64,000 nucleotides of DNA from Prochlorococcus sp. AG-409-J19 (GTDB lineage: Bacteria > Cyanobacteriota > Cyanobacteriia > PCC-6307 > Cyanobiaceae): contig QCKC01000008.1 in assembly GCA_003215635.1 (NCBI GenBank), positions 1 through 64,000 of the forward strand. Direction: 5' to 3'. Positions within the stretch are counted from its first letter, which is position 1, and each line of letters begins with the position of its first letter. Positions 46,693 to 57,255 of the stretch are shown piece after piece. Both the position numbers and the translations under genes were made by a program. The notes under the pieces were generated by a model. The model was not told where the DNA came from. It was given only the letters and a program-made list of their open reading frames with translations, and did no database searches.

Positions 46693-47636
46693 GTTTGCTG
46701 ATGGTTATCTTTATCGAGGATTATTTTTGCTTCATGGGCGTCTCTCCCTATTTGAAGGCTTAAATTTTTGAGATTTTCAAATTTTTGTTGGCCTCGTATT
46801 CGATTGACAGGTTCAACGGTTAATTCACAAGCCTTTAGGTCGATTTGTTGATCAAGTAAATGAACTTCGACTGCTGAGGGGGAGTTGGGATCTACTGTTG
46901 GTTGTGGCCCCAGATTCATTACTGCTGGCAAGGGAAGTACATCATTGTTGATCCATATTCTTGCGGCATAAACACCAAGCGCAGGAAGGAATTTGCGACC
47001 ATCTACTTCTAAATTCGCTGTTGGCCATCCAATACTTTTGCCGATTCCCCGACCTCTAACGACTTCTCCAGAGAAACGATATGGTCTCCCCATAAGTTTC
47101 TTCGCGGCATCAAGATCTCCGCTCATAAGAGCTGAGCGAATCCTGCTACTACTCATTCGGCCACTCTCGTCTTTGAGAATTGGAATGATCTTTACTTCGA
47201 TTCCTGATGATGAGGCTATTTGTTTGAGTGTTTGAGCGCTTCCTTCTCTTTTATTCCCAAATCTGAAATTATTGCCAACCGCAATGAGTTTTGCATTGAG
47301 TGTTTTTATTAGCATTTTCTCAATAAAATCTTGTGCGCTAAGTTTTGCTAATGCAAGGTCAAAAGGAATCATTATTAGTTGTTTAACACCCAGTGGGCCA
47401 AGAAGACTGGCTTTTTCAGAAGGTAGATCGATTCTTAAGCGAGGCTCGCCATTAAGTACCTCTCTAGGGTGAGGCCAGAAACTAACTACAGTTGGTATCC
47501 CTCGAATATCTTTTGTAACTGCATTTATTACACGTTGATGACCAGCATGAAGGCCGTCGAAGCTTCCTAGAGCAAGAGCTGTAGGCGTTTTCGCTCGACA
47601 AGGCGAATAGATAGGGATAGGGGTGGCCGTGCACAT
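46674..47636 (-). CDS. ribF: Bifunctional riboflavin kinase / FAD synthetase
   Basis: Makes FMN and FAD. The N-terminal nucleotidyltransferase domain has ALALGSFDGLHAGHQRVINA and VVSFWPHPREVLNG; the C-terminal kinase has RGRGIGKSIGWPTANLEV and LPALGVYAARIWI. ATG at 47636 (MCTATPIPIYSP) is chosen; the frame is open to 47705 but that part overlaps the divergent DUF3611 gene and is not conserved-looking. About 320 residues. ribD is at 54 kb. Confidence 0.93.
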   Translation of the reverse strand: MCTATPIPIYSPCRAKTPTALALGSFDGLHAGHQRVINAVTKDIRGIPTVVSFWPHPREVLNGEPRLRIDLPSEKASLLGPLGVKQLIMIPFDLALAKLSAQDFIEKMLIKTLNAKLIAVGNNFRFGNKREGSAQTLKQIASSSGIEVKIIPILKDESGRMSSSRIRSALMSGDLDAAKKLMGRPYRFSGEVVRGRGIGKSIGWPTANLEVDGRKFLPALGVYAARIWINNDVLPLPAVMNLGPQPTVDPNSPSAVEVHLLDQQIDLKACELTVEPVNRIRGQQKFENLKNLSLQIGRDAHEAKIILDKDNHQQTHPADG

Positions 47637-47681
47637 TGCTGATTTAGATGGCAAGTTTGAAAGAAAGTCGAAAACAAACTG

Positions 47682-48245
47682 ATGGCTGCCAAAGTTGATT
47701 TTCAACTCCTTTCGATTGGTTTACGCCGAATGGGGTGGGTACGTTTTTGGATTCAGACAGTTCTAGGAATTGTGGTTGTTGGAGTGCTGCTTTTCAACAA
47801 TGTTGGTAGCAGTCTCGCAAGAAATTCTGAACGTGCATTAGGCCTAGGTCCAGGATTGACTCTTACTACCTTGGCATTTTTTTGCTTGCTTTATAGCCTT
47901 TGGCAAGGATGGCTGATTGTTCGAACAGGTAGAGCTTTAAATAGTGCTGCAAGGCCCACTAGAGGAGAAACGGGCCGGTTATTGAAGAGAGGAGTCATTG
48001 TTGATCTTTTGGGACTTGTCTTCTCATCGGTTGGTTATCAGTCTTTGGCAGGTAGTTTGTTTGTGCAAGCGTCAATGCAAGCTCCTGGTATTTCTATTGG
48101 GGCAGGAATTGCCGCAATGGATAATTACCCCATAACTTCATTGGAGATGTTGTCAGTACTAAGTAATACCCAAGTACTTTTTGCACATATTATTGGCTTG
48201 ATTTTTTCTCTTTGGTTGCTGCAAAGAATTTATCGGAATTCTTGA
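47682..48245 (+). CDS. DUF3611 family membrane protein
   Basis: 187-residue cyanobacterial membrane protein with about four hydrophobic segments: [60 protein letters not shown] and [20 protein letters not shown]. The [12 protein letters not shown] start and [15 protein letters not shown] loop match the DUF3611 family as I know it. Function unknown. It is divergent from ribF and its last 16 bp overlap convergent surE. Confidence 0.82.
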   Translation: MAAKVDFQLLSIGLRRMGWVRFWIQTVLGIVVVGVLLFNNVGSSLARNSERALGLGPGLTLTTLAFFCLLYSLWQGWLIVRTGRALNSAARPTRGETGRLLKRGVIVDLLGLVFSSVGYQSLAGSLFVQASMQAPGISIGAGIAAMDNYPITSLEMLSVLSNTQVLFAHIIGLIFSLWLLQRIYRNS

Positions 48246-49039
48246 TTTACTTCAATAAGTTTTGGGAGATCTGAAATCTCACCTCTCCAAAATAAGTCTG
48301 GCTGAATAGGGGTAATAGAAGGCGCTTTTGAAGCAATTTGAGCAACATCACTAATCCAATCACTTGGCCCATCCCCTGCAGATTCAAGATCTTTTATTGC
48401 CTCTCCAGCTAACCAGAAGTAGGGGTTCCCTCTAGGATCTTTTCTTTTGCTGAATTGTTCCTCGTAATGTCTTATTGATAGTCGAGTCCATTTCAACGAA
48501 CCTATTTCCTCAATAGAGCATGGAGGAATGTTTAGGTTTAGAAGTAAATTTTTTGGCCATGGCCCCTTAAGAGCTTCTTCAGCAATGTTTAAAGCTAGTT
48601 CTCCTGCAAAGTCAAAATTTCTCCAGTTAAAGGAAGCAATGCTTATAGCCATTGAGGGAAATCCTTCTAAAGTTCCTTCTAATGCCGCTGCAACAGTTCC
48701 AGAACAGAAAACATCTGTTCCTAGATTAGGTCCATGATTAATTCCCGATAAAACTAAATCCGGCTTCTTATCAAGTAATTCAAAAAGGGCAAGTTTCACA
48801 CAATCTGCTGGTGTTCCACTGCATCCCCAGGCTTTGACTCCATCAGTAAAAAGTTCGTCTGCCCTTTCTGCACGAATGGGAGATTGCAATGTAAGGCCAT
48901 GTCCGGTTGCGGATCGCTCTTGGTCAGGGCAAACGACAGTAACCTTATGTCCCCTTCTGGCAGCGGCAGAGGCAAGTGTCCTAATCCCTTCTGCAAAAAC
49001 TCCATCGTCATTACTGATGAGAATGTTTAGTGGATTCAT
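48230..49039 (-). CDS. surE: 5'/3'-nucleotidase SurE
   Basis: Metal-dependent nucleotidase and survival protein. The N-terminal metal site is [20 protein letters not shown], followed by [55 protein letters not shown] and [22 protein letters not shown] at 49039 puts the family's ILISNDDG near residue 6; the frame extends upstream to 49105 without conservation. About 269 residues. The 3' end overlaps the DUF3611 gene by 16 bp. Confidence 0.94.
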   Translation of the reverse strand: MNPLNILISNDDGVFAEGIRTLASAAARRGHKVTVVCPDQERSATGHGLTLQSPIRAERADELFTDGVKAWGCSGTPADCVKLALFELLDKKPDLVLSGINHGPNLGTDVFCSGTVAAALEGTLEGFPSMAISIASFNWRNFDFAGELALNIAEEALKGPWPKNLLLNLNIPPCSIEEIGSLKWTRLSIRHYEEQFSKRKDPRGNPYFWLAGEAIKDLESAGDGPSDWISDVAQIASKAPSITPIQPDLFWRGEISDLPKLIEVNQEFR

Positions 49040-49120
49040 TGCGTCTAAACGCACTTTTGAGAACTTATGTTCTGATGGCTGCTTAGAGTCTTTAGTCCAG
49101 ATCATTACTTCGAGAGTGAG

Positions 49121-50119
49121 ATGTCATCATTTGACCAATTGATTTCAGAGTTAGAGCTTCTGGAAGCAGATGCGGCAAAAGATATTGCCGAAGCTATCGA
49201 TGTTGAAGCCCTTGAAAATTTGAGGGTTGGATTGCTAGGTAAAAAAGGTAGAGTATCTCTAGTCCTTGCTTCTATGGGGAAGCTTTCTGGAGAGGAAAGA
49301 CCAAAGGTCGGCCAAAGAGCCAACCTTCTTAAACGGCAATTGCAAGAACTTCTCACTGAAAGGTTGGATAAGGTCAAATCTTTGGCGCTAAAAAATCGAT
49401 TGGTGGAAGAATCTATTGATATTACATATCCTCCTTCGGGAGTGCCTTTTGGACATAGACATCCATTAATTAGTACAAGTGAAAAAATTGTAGATTTGTT
49501 TTGTGGACTTGGTTATCAAGTTTCAGAAGGACCAGAGATTGAAACTGATTATTATAATTTCTCAGCATTGAATATCCCAGAAGATCATCCTGCAAGGGAT
49601 ATGCAAGATACTTTCTATTTGCGAAATAATCTTTTGCTAAGAACCCATACTTCTCCTGTTCAGATTCGCTACTTAGAAGAAAATCCACCACCCGTCAGAA
49701 TAGTTGCACCAGGGAGGGTTTATAGACGCGATGCAGTGGACGCAACTCATTCTCCAGTCTTCCATCAGGTTGAGGTCTTGTCTATTGACGAAGGCTTGGA
49801 TTTCAGCCATCTAAGAGGAACAGTGATGGCCTTCTTAAAGTCTTTCTTTGGAGATTTGCCAGTTAGGTTTAGAGCAAGTTATTTCCCTTTTACGGAGCCT
49901 TCTGCAGAAGTAGATGTCAAATGGCGAGGACGCTGGTTAGAAGTTATGGGCTGTGGAATGGTTGATCCAGCTGTTTTGAATGGGCTTGGACTGGATCCTG
50001 AAAGATGGAGTGGTTTTGCTGCTGGACTGGGAGTTGAGAGGTTTTGTATGGTTCGTCATGAGATTGACGATATAAGAAGGTTGTATACGAGTGATTTGAG
50101 ATTTTTGGAACAGTTTTGA
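49121..50119 (+). CDS. pheS: Phenylalanine--tRNA ligase alpha subunit
   Basis: Catalytic subunit of PheRS. It shows the N-terminal coiled coil ([18 protein letters not shown]), [20 protein letters not shown], the [20 protein letters not shown] start of the class II core, [34 protein letters not shown] (motif 2) and [19 protein letters not shown] (motif 3). 332 residues. ATG at 49121 with GAGAGTGAG upstream. It is divergent from surE. PheT is not in the window. Confidence 0.97.
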   Translation: MSSFDQLISELELLEADAAKDIAEAIDVEALENLRVGLLGKKGRVSLVLASMGKLSGEERPKVGQRANLLKRQLQELLTERLDKVKSLALKNRLVEESIDITYPPSGVPFGHRHPLISTSEKIVDLFCGLGYQVSEGPEIETDYYNFSALNIPEDHPARDMQDTFYLRNNLLLRTHTSPVQIRYLEENPPPVRIVAPGRVYRRDAVDATHSPVFHQVEVLSIDEGLDFSHLRGTVMAFLKSFFGDLPVRFRASYFPFTEPSAEVDVKWRGRWLEVMGCGMVDPAVLNGLGLDPERWSGFAAGLGVERFCMVRHEIDDIRRLYTSDLRFLEQF

Positions 50120-50220
50120 AAATAGCTTCTAGATAATCTTTAATACTGAATCTGATAATACTTTAGTCAAAAAGCTAAGGCATTTATTATGATAATTAGG
50201 TACTTTGTAGACTGCGATCG

Positions 50221-51129
50221 GTGCCCCGTGTAGGACTGATCGTTAATGAAAGCAAAGAGCTTGCTCTTGAAGCTGCTCTAGAGATACAACTGCGTCTGGA
50301 AAAGGCAGGTTATGAATTAGTCAAAGCAAGTAGTTCTGGGGGCTTAGTTGGTTTTACAAATCCAGATAGGCATCTGCGCATGCTTAGCTACGACGCTTGC
50401 GTCCCAGATGGTTTTGATTCTTCAATGTCTTTGGCAATTGTTTTGGGTGGGGACGGAACTGTTCTTTCGGCTGCTAGACAGACAGCACCAATCCAAGTAC
50501 CAATACTTACTGTCAATACAGGACATCTTGGATTTTTGTCTGAGGCCTATTTGGCGGATTTGGATAACTTGATAGATCAAGTTTTATCTAGTAAATGGAG
50601 CATTGATAAGAGAACAAGTCTTGTAGTAAGTGTTTTAAGGGCTGATCAATTTAGATGGGAGGCTCTTTGTCTTAATGAAATGGCTTTACATAGGGAACCT
50701 TTAACAAGTATGTGTCATTTTGAGATTGCTATTGGTCGTCATGCTCCTGTTGATATATCTGCTGATGGATTAATTCTTTCTACCCCTACAGGATCTACCG
50801 CATATGCTTTGAGTGCTGGCGGACCTGTCATTACACCTGATTGCCCAGTCTTGCAGCTTGCACCAATAGCGCCGCATTCTCTTGCTTCAAGAGCTTTGGT
50901 GTTTAGTGATGATGAGCCAGTAACAATATTTCCTGCGACTCCAGAGAGGTTGATGATGGTTGTTGATGGTAGTGCGGGTTGTTATGTATGGCCGGAAGAC
51001 AGAGTATTAATTCGTCGAAGTGAATATCCTGTCCAGTTTGTACGTTTGTCAGATCATGAATTTTTCCAGGTTTTAGGTAATAAACTTGGATGGGGTTTGC
51101 CTCATGTTGCCAAGCCAGGGAAAGATTAG
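50221..51129 (+). CDS. nadK: NAD kinase
   Basis: Phosphorylates NAD to NADP. The GGDGT motif is in [17 protein letters not shown], followed by [39 protein letters not shown] and [20 protein letters not shown], the nucleotide-binding region. 302 residues; start GTG at 50221 ([15 protein letters not shown]). The downstream DUF192 gene begins 12 bp after the stop. Confidence 0.95.
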   Translation: MPRVGLIVNESKELALEAALEIQLRLEKAGYELVKASSSGGLVGFTNPDRHLRMLSYDACVPDGFDSSMSLAIVLGGDGTVLSAARQTAPIQVPILTVNTGHLGFLSEAYLADLDNLIDQVLSSKWSIDKRTSLVVSVLRADQFRWEALCLNEMALHREPLTSMCHFEIAIGRHAPVDISADGLILSTPTGSTAYALSAGGPVITPDCPVLQLAPIAPHSLASRALVFSDDEPVTIFPATPERLMMVVDGSAGCYVWPEDRVLIRRSEYPVQFVRLSDHEFFQVLGNKLGWGLPHVAKPGKD

Positions 51130-51141
51130 TCTCTTAAAATA

Positions 51142-51630
51142 ATGCTGTCTAAGTTGACTTTGTTGAATCATATTTTGCAAATTATTACTTTTAACTCTAT
51201 GCATTCTATTCTTTTAAATTTATATCCTTCTCCACCCCAATACTTGCCGGTTACAGCAAAATTGTGTTTCGATAAGAGTGTTTGCATTAAACTAGAAGTT
51301 GCTCGTACTTTAGAAGAGAAAACTTTAGGATTAAAAAAAAGGCAATCTCTCCAAAGGAATTATGGGATGTTATTTGAGTTCGCCAAGCCAAGTTCCTCAG
51401 GCTTCTGGATGTTAGAGACATATTCTCCTCTGGACATGATTTTTCTTCGTGAGAATAAAGTAATTTACCTTGCTCAGAATCTTCCTGTATGTAAAGGTTT
51501 GCCTTGCCCTATATATGGACAAGGTATTCTTTTTGATGGGGTAGTTGAATTAGCGGCGGGAGAAATTAAGAGGCTGGATATAAAAGAAGGAGATAATATC
51601 AAGATATATCGAATTAAGGCAAATTATTGA
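51142..51630 (+). CDS. DUF192 family protein
   Basis: 162 residues. The DUF192 domain shows LEVARTLEEKTLGLKKRQSL, GMLFEFAKPSSSGFWMLETY, SPLDMIFLRENKVIYL and VVELAAGEIKRLDIKEGD. The N-terminal 30 residues are hydrophobic and could be an uncleaved signal or membrane anchor; family members are often exported. Function unknown. It follows nadK closely. Other ATG codons (51200 region) could be the start. Confidence 0.86.
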   Translation: MLSKLTLLNHILQIITFNSMHSILLNLYPSPPQYLPVTAKLCFDKSVCIKLEVARTLEEKTLGLKKRQSLQRNYGMLFEFAKPSSSGFWMLETYSPLDMIFLRENKVIYLAQNLPVCKGLPCPIYGQGILFDGVVELAAGEIKRLDIKEGDNIKIYRIKANY

Positions 51631-51653
51631 CATATAAATGATGGATAAAATTA

Positions 51654-52946
51654 TCATTTAACTATGCATTTTACTATATGAACAGGATTCATTGGGGCCA
51701 TTCTAGTTCCAGTTGACAATGGCAAGCCTCTCCATGATTGGTGTTGACTCACTTTTATTGAGCAATTAAAATCTTTCAAGGTTGACTTGACTTCTGCTAT
51801 ACCTTCAATAGTCGCAAAAGGAATAACTATTATTCCTTTTTTGCTAATTCGTTTCATAATCTCATTAATTATTGATTTCATAGAGTTACCTCCTCCCCCA
51901 ATTAAAACGCGATCTGGTCTTGCTAGCTCTAATGGAATAATAGCTTCATTAAGATATTTTATGATTTCTTCTTCTATTATGGCAGATGGATTAACTCCTA
52001 ATAAGTCCGCATTTGATTTTATTAGTGAGTAAGTGCCTAGACGTTGATCAATTGCAAGAAGTTTCAATTTAGGTCTTAAACGCAAAGCTTCTAGCCCTAC
52101 ACTGCCAACTCCTGCACCAATATCCCATAGTACCCCATTCAAAGGGAGTTCTAGATCTGATAATAATTGAATGCGGATTTCTCTTTTAGTCATTAGTCCT
52201 GGCCTGTCTTCATGTTGAATGAAGACTCCATCTTCTAATCCAAAAAGTGGAAGAGAAGATTGCTCTTTCTGTGGATATTTTCTTGCAATAAGTATAACAA
52301 TATGTAGAGAGCTTAGATTGCTTTTGATTTCTTCATTTGATTCAATTTGATTAACCTTCTCTTCAGGGTTGCCTAAATTTTCACATATCCAAAAGGAATA
52401 TGCCGCTTCAAGATCAGAAGCTATAAGTATTTTGCGGACTTCTTCTGCGCCTCCACGATTTGGATCTGTAAGTATTGCCAGAGAGGGAGGTCTTTTTTGC
52501 AAGGCATTGGCAAGAGTTTCTGGCTCTCTTCCGTGAAGGCTAATCCAACTGGCGTCTTGCCATGGACGGCCAATCCTAGAAAAAGCCAATTGAAGAGAAC
52601 TTGGGGCTGGATGGAAAATTAGTCTTTCAGGGGCAATCTCTTTGATCAAGTATCTTCCAATGCCAAACCAAAGTGGGTCTCCACTTGCTAGCACTACTTT
52701 GGGTCCATGTTTTATCTTTAACCATTTAATCAATTGTTTTGGATTGTCACTTATTAGAATCTCAGGTGCAACTGGCTTTTGGGCATTTTTAGAAAGCCAC
52801 ACTTCAAGATTTTTGATCATTCTATTGGGTGCCGCAATTCCTTCGCAGGAAAGCAAAATTGATTGCAGAGATAAAGGAAGATTTTCTATTCCACCAGCAT
52901 CTGTGCCTATTACATGAATTAGTTGTTTATCTGAGGAGTTATTCAT
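51654..52946 (-). CDS. cobL: Precorrin-6Y C5,15-methyltransferase (decarboxylating)
   Basis: Corrin-ring enzyme of cobalamin synthesis, a fusion of CbiE and CbiT. The N-terminal CbiE half has LIHVIGTDAGGIENLPLSLQ, VVLASGDPLWFGIGRYLIKE and SLHGREPETLANALQKRPPS; the C-terminal CbiT half has a Rossmann methylase motif GVLWDIGAGVGSVGLEALRL and DRVLIGGGGNSM. 430 residues, the usual fusion size. It is divergent from the small gene at 53028. Confidence 0.94.
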   Translation of the reverse strand: MNNSSDKQLIHVIGTDAGGIENLPLSLQSILLSCEGIAAPNRMIKNLEVWLSKNAQKPVAPEILISDNPKQLIKWLKIKHGPKVVLASGDPLWFGIGRYLIKEIAPERLIFHPAPSSLQLAFSRIGRPWQDASWISLHGREPETLANALQKRPPSLAILTDPNRGGAEEVRKILIASDLEAAYSFWICENLGNPEEKVNQIESNEEIKSNLSSLHIVILIARKYPQKEQSSLPLFGLEDGVFIQHEDRPGLMTKREIRIQLLSDLELPLNGVLWDIGAGVGSVGLEALRLRPKLKLLAIDQRLGTYSLIKSNADLLGVNPSAIIEEEIIKYLNEAIIPLELARPDRVLIGGGGNSMKSIINEIMKRISKKGIIVIPFATIEGIAEVKSTLKDFNCSIKVSQHQSWRGLPLSTGTRMAPMNPVHIVKCIVK

Positions 52947-53027
52947 TAAGCTATTCTCGATTTTGAATCATTAGAATCTTTTTCTGAGTTAAAAGATTGA
53001 ATAAATCCAAATGGAGTGAAGTGATTG

Positions 53028-53300
53028 GTGGAACCAAGAAAAAATTTGAGAGATCGAGAATCTCATCGAAGACAGCGTCAACATGAGTTGCTAATCGCGT
53101 TGATCCATCAGCAGCAAGATTTGGAATTGATGGATGGAGATGCTCCGGATCTAAGTTCCACGGGAAGGAATTTCCCTGATCAAGACCCTGCGAGTTGGTT
53201 AGATCGCAATCGACGAGTTTTAAAGCGCTATCAGGCAATGGTTCGAACAGCCATTACGCTTGATGCAATGTTAGATATAGATGAAGTCTCCTCAGGATAG
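53028..53300 (+). CDS. Small conserved hypothetical protein
   Basis: About 90 residues, very basic and acidic by turns: NLRDRESHRRQRQHELLIAL, then a Pro/Asp-rich middle (RNFPDQDPASWLDRNRRVLK) and helical RYQAMVRTAITLDAMLDIDE. Probably cytosolic. I do not recognise a named family but the composition is clearly coding. GTG at 53028 or TTG at 53025 may start it, with GGAG 8-11 bases upstream. Confidence 0.7.
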   Translation: MEPRKNLRDRESHRRQRQHELLIALIHQQQDLELMDGDAPDLSSTGRNFPDQDPASWLDRNRRVLKRYQAMVRTAITLDAMLDIDEVSSG

Positions 53301-53411
53301 AAAGAGAACGGATAGTTATTTTGTCTTTTATTAACACAGTCTCAATGTTGTGATTGCCCATGAAAGGTAGTTGGAACTTTGATTACTTTCATTCTTAACC
53401 CGTTTTTGTAT

Positions 53412-53978
53412 ATGGTGACTGAAAAATTATTTGATATGGCTTTTGATGAGAGTCGAATCAGCAGGTTACTGAATAACCTTTTGCTTCTGTATAAAAATGT
53501 TGTATTGGGTTGTCTGGTAATTGGATTGAGCTTCTTCCTTAATCCAATAGTGGTTCAAGGCCAAATCATCAAGTCTGATGGAGAAGATGGCCATTCTTTT
53601 GTTAGAAGCCTCGAAACTCTGCGTGATCTTGAATATCAGAGTTGGCAGGTAGTCGCTTATTTGAAGGATAAGGATGAACAGGTTCCAACATTAAGAATAG
53701 TTGGTTATCCAGGACAATTGCGTTTAGATCATCCAACTAATTTAAAAGTGACTTCAGGAAGGAAAACATGGGTGCTGACCGATATAACTCTTTTGAGCCC
53801 AAAGCTGTCAAAAGATCCTCGATCTGCAGCAGCAGAATTTGATCTTTCACCTGTTTTATTAGAGTTAATTAATAATCGACCATTACGTTTGCAACTAGAT
53901 GGAGTTTTTAATGAACTTCCGATTCCTCCTTATTTGGTTTCTGAATGGAGGTCTTTAATTGCCTCGGCAAATAGTTAA
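53412..53978 (+). CDS. DUF3122 family exported protein
   Basis: Cyanobacterial DUF3122 protein, function unknown. One hydrophobic segment (NVVLGCLVIGLSFFLNPIVV) near the N-terminus suggests export. The domain shows HSFVRSLETLRDLEYQSWQV, PTLRIVGYPGQLRLDHPTNL, KTWVLTDITLLSPKLSKDPR and FDLSPVLLELINNRPLRLQL. ATG at 53412 or 53436 is likely; a TTG at 53379 is the first possible start. The TAA overlaps the ribD ATG by 1 nt (TAATG), so the two are coupled. Confidence 0.82.
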   Translation: MVTEKLFDMAFDESRISRLLNNLLLLYKNVVLGCLVIGLSFFLNPIVVQGQIIKSDGEDGHSFVRSLETLRDLEYQSWQVVAYLKDKDEQVPTLRIVGYPGQLRLDHPTNLKVTSGRKTWVLTDITLLSPKLSKDPRSAAAEFDLSPVLLELINNRPLRLQLDGVFNELPIPPYLVSEWRSLIASANS

Positions 53979-55099
53979 TGAATTCAATGAGTGTAGATAG
54001 ATCGGTATGGTTTCCTTGGATGAGGAGAGCCTTGCAGCTGGCCAGCCTGGCGGATGGTTTTACTAGTCCTAATCCTCTTGTTGGAGCAGTGATTCTTGAC
54101 CCTACAGGGAAATTAGTAGGAGAGGGTTATCATCTTCAAGCAGGAAAGCCTCATGCGGAAATTATTGCTCTCCAGCAGGCAGGAGACAAGGCTAAATCTG
54201 GAACTTTGATAGTTACTCTTGAACCTTGCTGTCATCATGGCCTGACACCCCCTTGTACAGAAGCTGTAATTAATTCTGGTATTAAGAAGGTAATTGTTGC
54301 TCTGGAAGATCCTGATCCTAGAGTCTCTGGATCTGGTTTGCAGAGGCTAAGAGAAGCAGGACTAGAGGTTATTGATGATGTACTTAAAGCTGAAGCGGCT
54401 TATCAAAATAGAGCCTTTATTCATAGAGTTCGTACAGGTAGACCTTGGGGGATTTTAAAATGGGCAATGAGTCTTGATGGAAGAATTGCTTTATCAAATG
54501 GACTTAGTAAATGGATCAGTACAAAAGAATCAAGAGATTGGGTGCATATTCTTCGAGCCCAGTGTGATGCTGTAATTGTTGGAGGAGAAACGCTTCGAAG
54601 AGATGATCCGCTTTTAACAAGTCGCGGGAAATGTAATCCTGAACCTTTGAGAGTTGTTATTACGCGTACTTTGAACTTGCCTCTAGAAGCCAATCTTTGG
54701 GATGTAGATGTTGCTAGAACACTTGTTGCTTTTGAGGCAGATTCTGCAAAATCAAGAATTGATAAAATTCCTCAGGGTATAGATAGATTGCCATTGAAAT
54801 CTCTTGAGCCTATAAGTTTGCTGGAGAATTTAGCCCAAAGAAAAAATTGCAATAGGATTCTTTGGGAATGTGGACCAGCTTTGGCTGCAATGGCTCTAAA
54901 GCAAAAATGTGTTCAAGAATTGTCAATAGTTTTAGCTCCTAAGATTTTAGGAGGTTCACCTTCTATGTCGCCTTTAAATGAAATAGGAGTGACTTCAATG
55001 GATAAAGCTCTATGTATAGAATCTACTGAACTAAAGAGTTATGGTTCGGATTGGATTTTGAATATGTTGATACCTCCTCTAAATTCTGATGATGCCTGA
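53978..55099 (+). CDS. ribD: Bifunctional riboflavin deaminase/reductase RibD
   Basis: Second and third steps of riboflavin synthesis. The zinc deaminase half has AGKPHAEIIALQQAGDKA and VTLEPCCHHGLTPPCTEAVI; the reductase half begins RPWGILKWAMSLDGRIALSN and has VGGETLRRDDPLLTSRGKCN and ILWECGPALAAMALKQK. 373 residues. ATG at 53978; it shares one base with the previous stop. A gap of 217 bp separates it from ftsH. Confidence 0.95.
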   Translation: MNSMSVDRSVWFPWMRRALQLASLADGFTSPNPLVGAVILDPTGKLVGEGYHLQAGKPHAEIIALQQAGDKAKSGTLIVTLEPCCHHGLTPPCTEAVINSGIKKVIVALEDPDPRVSGSGLQRLREAGLEVIDDVLKAEAAYQNRAFIHRVRTGRPWGILKWAMSLDGRIALSNGLSKWISTKESRDWVHILRAQCDAVIVGGETLRRDDPLLTSRGKCNPEPLRVVITRTLNLPLEANLWDVDVARTLVAFEADSAKSRIDKIPQGIDRLPLKSLEPISLLENLAQRKNCNRILWECGPALAAMALKQKCVQELSIVLAPKILGGSPSMSPLNEIGVTSMDKALCIESTELKSYGSDWILNMLIPPLNSDDA

Positions 55100-55316
55100 A
55101 AAATTATTCTTTTAAAAGCCATATTGATATATGGACTTTATATTTAATAAATTGTTTGCTTTAGAGGCGGACATCTTTAACACTCTTAAGCGAAGCAACA
55201 GAGGTTTTGTTGAATCATCAAAGATACTTTAAGATCACGTTCGGTTCTTACACCAGTTTCAGAAAACGGTCTTAGATGCGTCCGCTTAGTTTAGTAACAA
55301 GATTTTTTTTAAGCTC

Positions 55317-57194
55317 ATGCCGATTCGTCAGGATGATAATCGCCCGAATCGTCGTTTTGGAATAATTAACCTTGCTCTGATCGGCTTTGGTCTGATCTTG
55401 TTGATAAGTAGTTTTGTCCCAAACCAGGCGATGCAGGTTCCAAGAGTTCCGTATTCGCTCTTCATTAACCAAGTTAATGATGGGGAAGTAAAGAGGGCAT
55501 ATATCACACAGGAACAGATTCGTTATGAGTTGGCGAGTCCGGAGGAAGGTGCTCCATCTGTTCTTGCCACTACTCCGATCTTCGATATGGAGTTGCCCCA
55601 ACGGTTGGAATCAAAAGGAGTTGAATTTGCAGCAGCTCCTCCTAAAAAACCAAATTTCTTCACAACTATTTTGAGTTGGGTTGTACCTCCTTTGATATTT
55701 ATTCTTGTTTTGCAGTTTTTTGCAAGGAGAAGCATGGGAGGAGGTGGAGCACAAGGAGCTTTGAGTTTTACCAAAAGCAAGGCAAAGGTTTATGTCCCTG
55801 ATGAGGAGTCAAGGGTTACTTTTGAGGATGTTGCTGGGGTAGATGAAGCCAAGGATGAACTTACCGAAATAGTTGATTTTTTGAAGACACCCGAGAGATA
55901 TACCGATATTGGAGCTCGAATACCTAAGGGTGTTTTGTTGGTTGGCCCTCCTGGAACAGGAAAGACTTTGCTATCTAAAGCTGTTGCGGGAGAGGCCGAG
56001 GTCCCATTCTTCATTATTTCTGGATCGGAATTTGTAGAGCTTTTTGTAGGAGCAGGAGCTGCTCGAGTTAGAGATCTTTTTGAACAGGCTAAGAAAAAGG
56101 CCCCTTGCATAATTTTTATAGATGAACTTGATGCAATAGGTAAAAGTCGTTCGGGATCGATGGGAGTTGTTGGAGGAAATGATGAAAGAGAGCAGACTCT
56201 CAATCAGCTACTTACAGAAATGGATGGTTTTGCTTCAACGGATAAGCCAGTAATTGTTCTTGCGGCTACTAACCAGCCTGAAGTCCTTGACGCAGCATTG
56301 CTTCGCCCTGGCCGTTTTGATAGACAAGTTCTTGTTGACAGACCTGATTTGTCAGGGAGAAAAACAATTCTTGAGATCTATGCGAAGAAAGTTAAACTTG
56401 CCGAAGGTGTAGATCTTAATCTTATAGCTCAAGCTACTAGTGGATTTGCAGGAGCTGATTTGGCCAATATGGTTAACGAAGCTGCTTTGTTGGCTGCAAG
56501 AAGCAAAAGGAATAAAGTCGAACAGCAAGATTTAAATGAAGCTATTGAAAGAGTAGTTGCTGGATTAGAGAAGAAAAGCAGGGTTCTGCAGGAAGATGAA
56601 AAAAGGGTTGTTGCTTATCATGAAGTGGGACATGCAATTGTTGGACACCTTATGCCTGGTGGCAGCAAAGTTGCAAAAATATCAATAGTTCCAAGGGGTA
56701 TGAGTGCACTTGGCTATACTTTGCAGCTGCCTACAGAAGAAAGATTTTTAAACTCGAAGCAGGATTTGCAAGGACAAATAGCTACATTGTTAGGTGGAAG
56801 ATCTGCAGAAGAAATTGTTTTTGGAAAAATAACAACTGGTGCAGCTAATGATCTTCAAAGAGCAACAGATTTGGCTGAACAAATGGTTGGTACTTATGGG
56901 ATGAGTGAAATACTTGGCCCACTTGCATATGACAAGCAAGGAGGTGGACGTTTCTTAGGTGGGGATAATAACCCTCGTAGGGTTGTTAGTGATGCGACTG
57001 CTCAGGCTATTGATCAAGAGGTGAGGAGTCTCGTAGATGCGGCACATGATAATGCCCTCGCCATCTTAAGAAACAATCTTAATTTGTTGGAAAGTATTTC
57101 CCAGCAGATTCTCGAGAAGGAAGTTATAGAGGGAGATGAACTTAAAAAGATGCTTGAAGAAAGCAGCTTGCCGGATGATTTAGTTACTGTTTAG
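55317..57194 (+). CDS. ftsH: ATP-dependent zinc metalloprotease FtsH
   Basis: Membrane AAA protease; in cyanobacteria FtsH complexes turn over damaged photosystem II proteins. Two membrane helices ([20 protein letters not shown] and [17 protein letters not shown]) enclose a lumenal domain. Walker A GPPGTGKT is at residues 210-217, then [19 protein letters not shown] (pore loop and SRH region), Walker [34 protein letters not shown] and the zinc site HEVGH at residues 435-439. 625 residues, normal. Several FtsH paralogues are usual; which one this is cannot be decided here. Confidence 0.96.
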   Translation: MPIRQDDNRPNRRFGIINLALIGFGLILLISSFVPNQAMQVPRVPYSLFINQVNDGEVKRAYITQEQIRYELASPEEGAPSVLATTPIFDMELPQRLESKGVEFAAAPPKKPNFFTTILSWVVPPLIFILVLQFFARRSMGGGGAQGALSFTKSKAKVYVPDEESRVTFEDVAGVDEAKDELTEIVDFLKTPERYTDIGARIPKGVLLVGPPGTGKTLLSKAVAGEAEVPFFIISGSEFVELFVGAGAARVRDLFEQAKKKAPCIIFIDELDAIGKSRSGSMGVVGGNDEREQTLNQLLTEMDGFASTDKPVIVLAATNQPEVLDAALLRPGRFDRQVLVDRPDLSGRKTILEIYAKKVKLAEGVDLNLIAQATSGFAGADLANMVNEAALLAARSKRNKVEQQDLNEAIERVVAGLEKKSRVLQEDEKRVVAYHEVGHAIVGHLMPGGSKVAKISIVPRGMSALGYTLQLPTEERFLNSKQDLQGQIATLLGGRSAEEIVFGKITTGAANDLQRATDLAEQMVGTYGMSEILGPLAYDKQGGGRFLGGDNNPRRVVSDATAQAIDQEVRSLVDAAHDNALAILRNNLNLLESISQQILEKEVIEGDELKKMLEESSLPDDLVTV

Positions 57195-57255
57195 AGTTAA
57201 AATAAACAACTTCAGTTTGGTTAGATCGCCTAATGATTGTTTTTAGATTCTCAAT